In this document: one piece after another, positions 26,331 to 26,373 of the stretch
Numbering within the stretch: position 1 is the first letter of the stretch
How the letters are laid out: each line of letters starts with the position of its first letter
Assembly (NCBI GenBank): GCA_902470905.1
Contig: CABRIC010000023.1
Location: forward strand, 1-26,373
Source of the DNA: an uncultured Collinsella sp.
Lineage (GTDB): Bacteria > Actinomycetota > Coriobacteriia > Coriobacteriales > Coriobacteriaceae
Reading direction: 5' to 3'
Length of the DNA stretch: 26,373 nt
The notes under the pieces: model-generated
Told to the model about the DNA's origin: nothing
Database searches by the model: none
Seen by the model: the letters and a program-made list of their open reading frames with translations, nothing else
Program-made: the position numbers and the translations under genes

Positions 26331-26373
26331 CCCAATCCGCTGTCAAGAGCCACAATGGCCCCGCCGACCGCTT

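Overview
The window looks like a chromosomal segment of a high-GC, anaerobic, gut-type actinobacterium of the class Coriobacteriia, most likely Collinsella or a close relative. This rests on GC-rich codon use, a single-chain pyruvate:ferredoxin oxidoreductase, cellobiose-type PTS genes and the general style of the genes. It is a judgement from family resemblance, not from a search.

Layout. (1) 1-2700 is a nested transposon: an IS21-family element (156-2616, istA-istB) sits inside an IS110-family transposase gene and is flanked by a 5-bp target duplication. (2) 2820-9640 is an AT-richer accessory island with decayed coding sequence. It carries a methyltransferase pseudogene, an ABC exporter on +, an IS110 relic, and a minus-strand peptide natural-product locus. 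That locus has a radical SAM/SPASM maturase interrupted by a frameshift, two small Cys-rich precursor peptides with the same leader start (MKHIHP) and about six Cys-Xn-Asp units each, and a 35-residue single-span membrane peptide. An 82-bp repeat lies in direct orientation at both edges of the island. (3) 9060-13660 holds a truncated FHA-domain gene and a full nifJ, followed by an elaborate hairpin terminator. (4) 13730-16450 holds a DUF4143-type AAA ATPase preceded by three phased direct repeats, plus a two-gene unit (a DUF3830-like protein and an unrecognised protein). (5) 17045-18007 is a stand-alone carbamate kinase. (6) 18380-23876 is a complete beta-glucoside/cellobiose PTS operon: PRD regulator, EIIA, EIIB, EIIC and GH1 6-phospho-beta-glucosidase. 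(7) 24330-26373 holds a membrane-anchored C39-like peptidase and the first part of an APC-family permease, which ends early.

How the parts work together. The PTS operon imports and phosphorylates a beta-glucoside that the GH1 enzyme splits; the PRD regulator couples this to PTS phosphorylation. NifJ turns the resulting pyruvate into acetyl-CoA and reduced ferredoxin, and carbamate kinase can make ATP from carbamoyl phosphate. The most novel part is 6418-8544. The precursors resemble ranthipeptides (Cys-to-Asp side-chain thioethers, as in the freyrasin class) and the nearby ABC exporter could export the product. The maturase frameshift and the methyltransferase pseudogene suggest that the locus is either decaying or in need of resequencing.

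Intergenic DNA carries several repeat families (a GGGGAC-type family and a CGGAAAGCGCATCC-type family) and strong inverted repeats.
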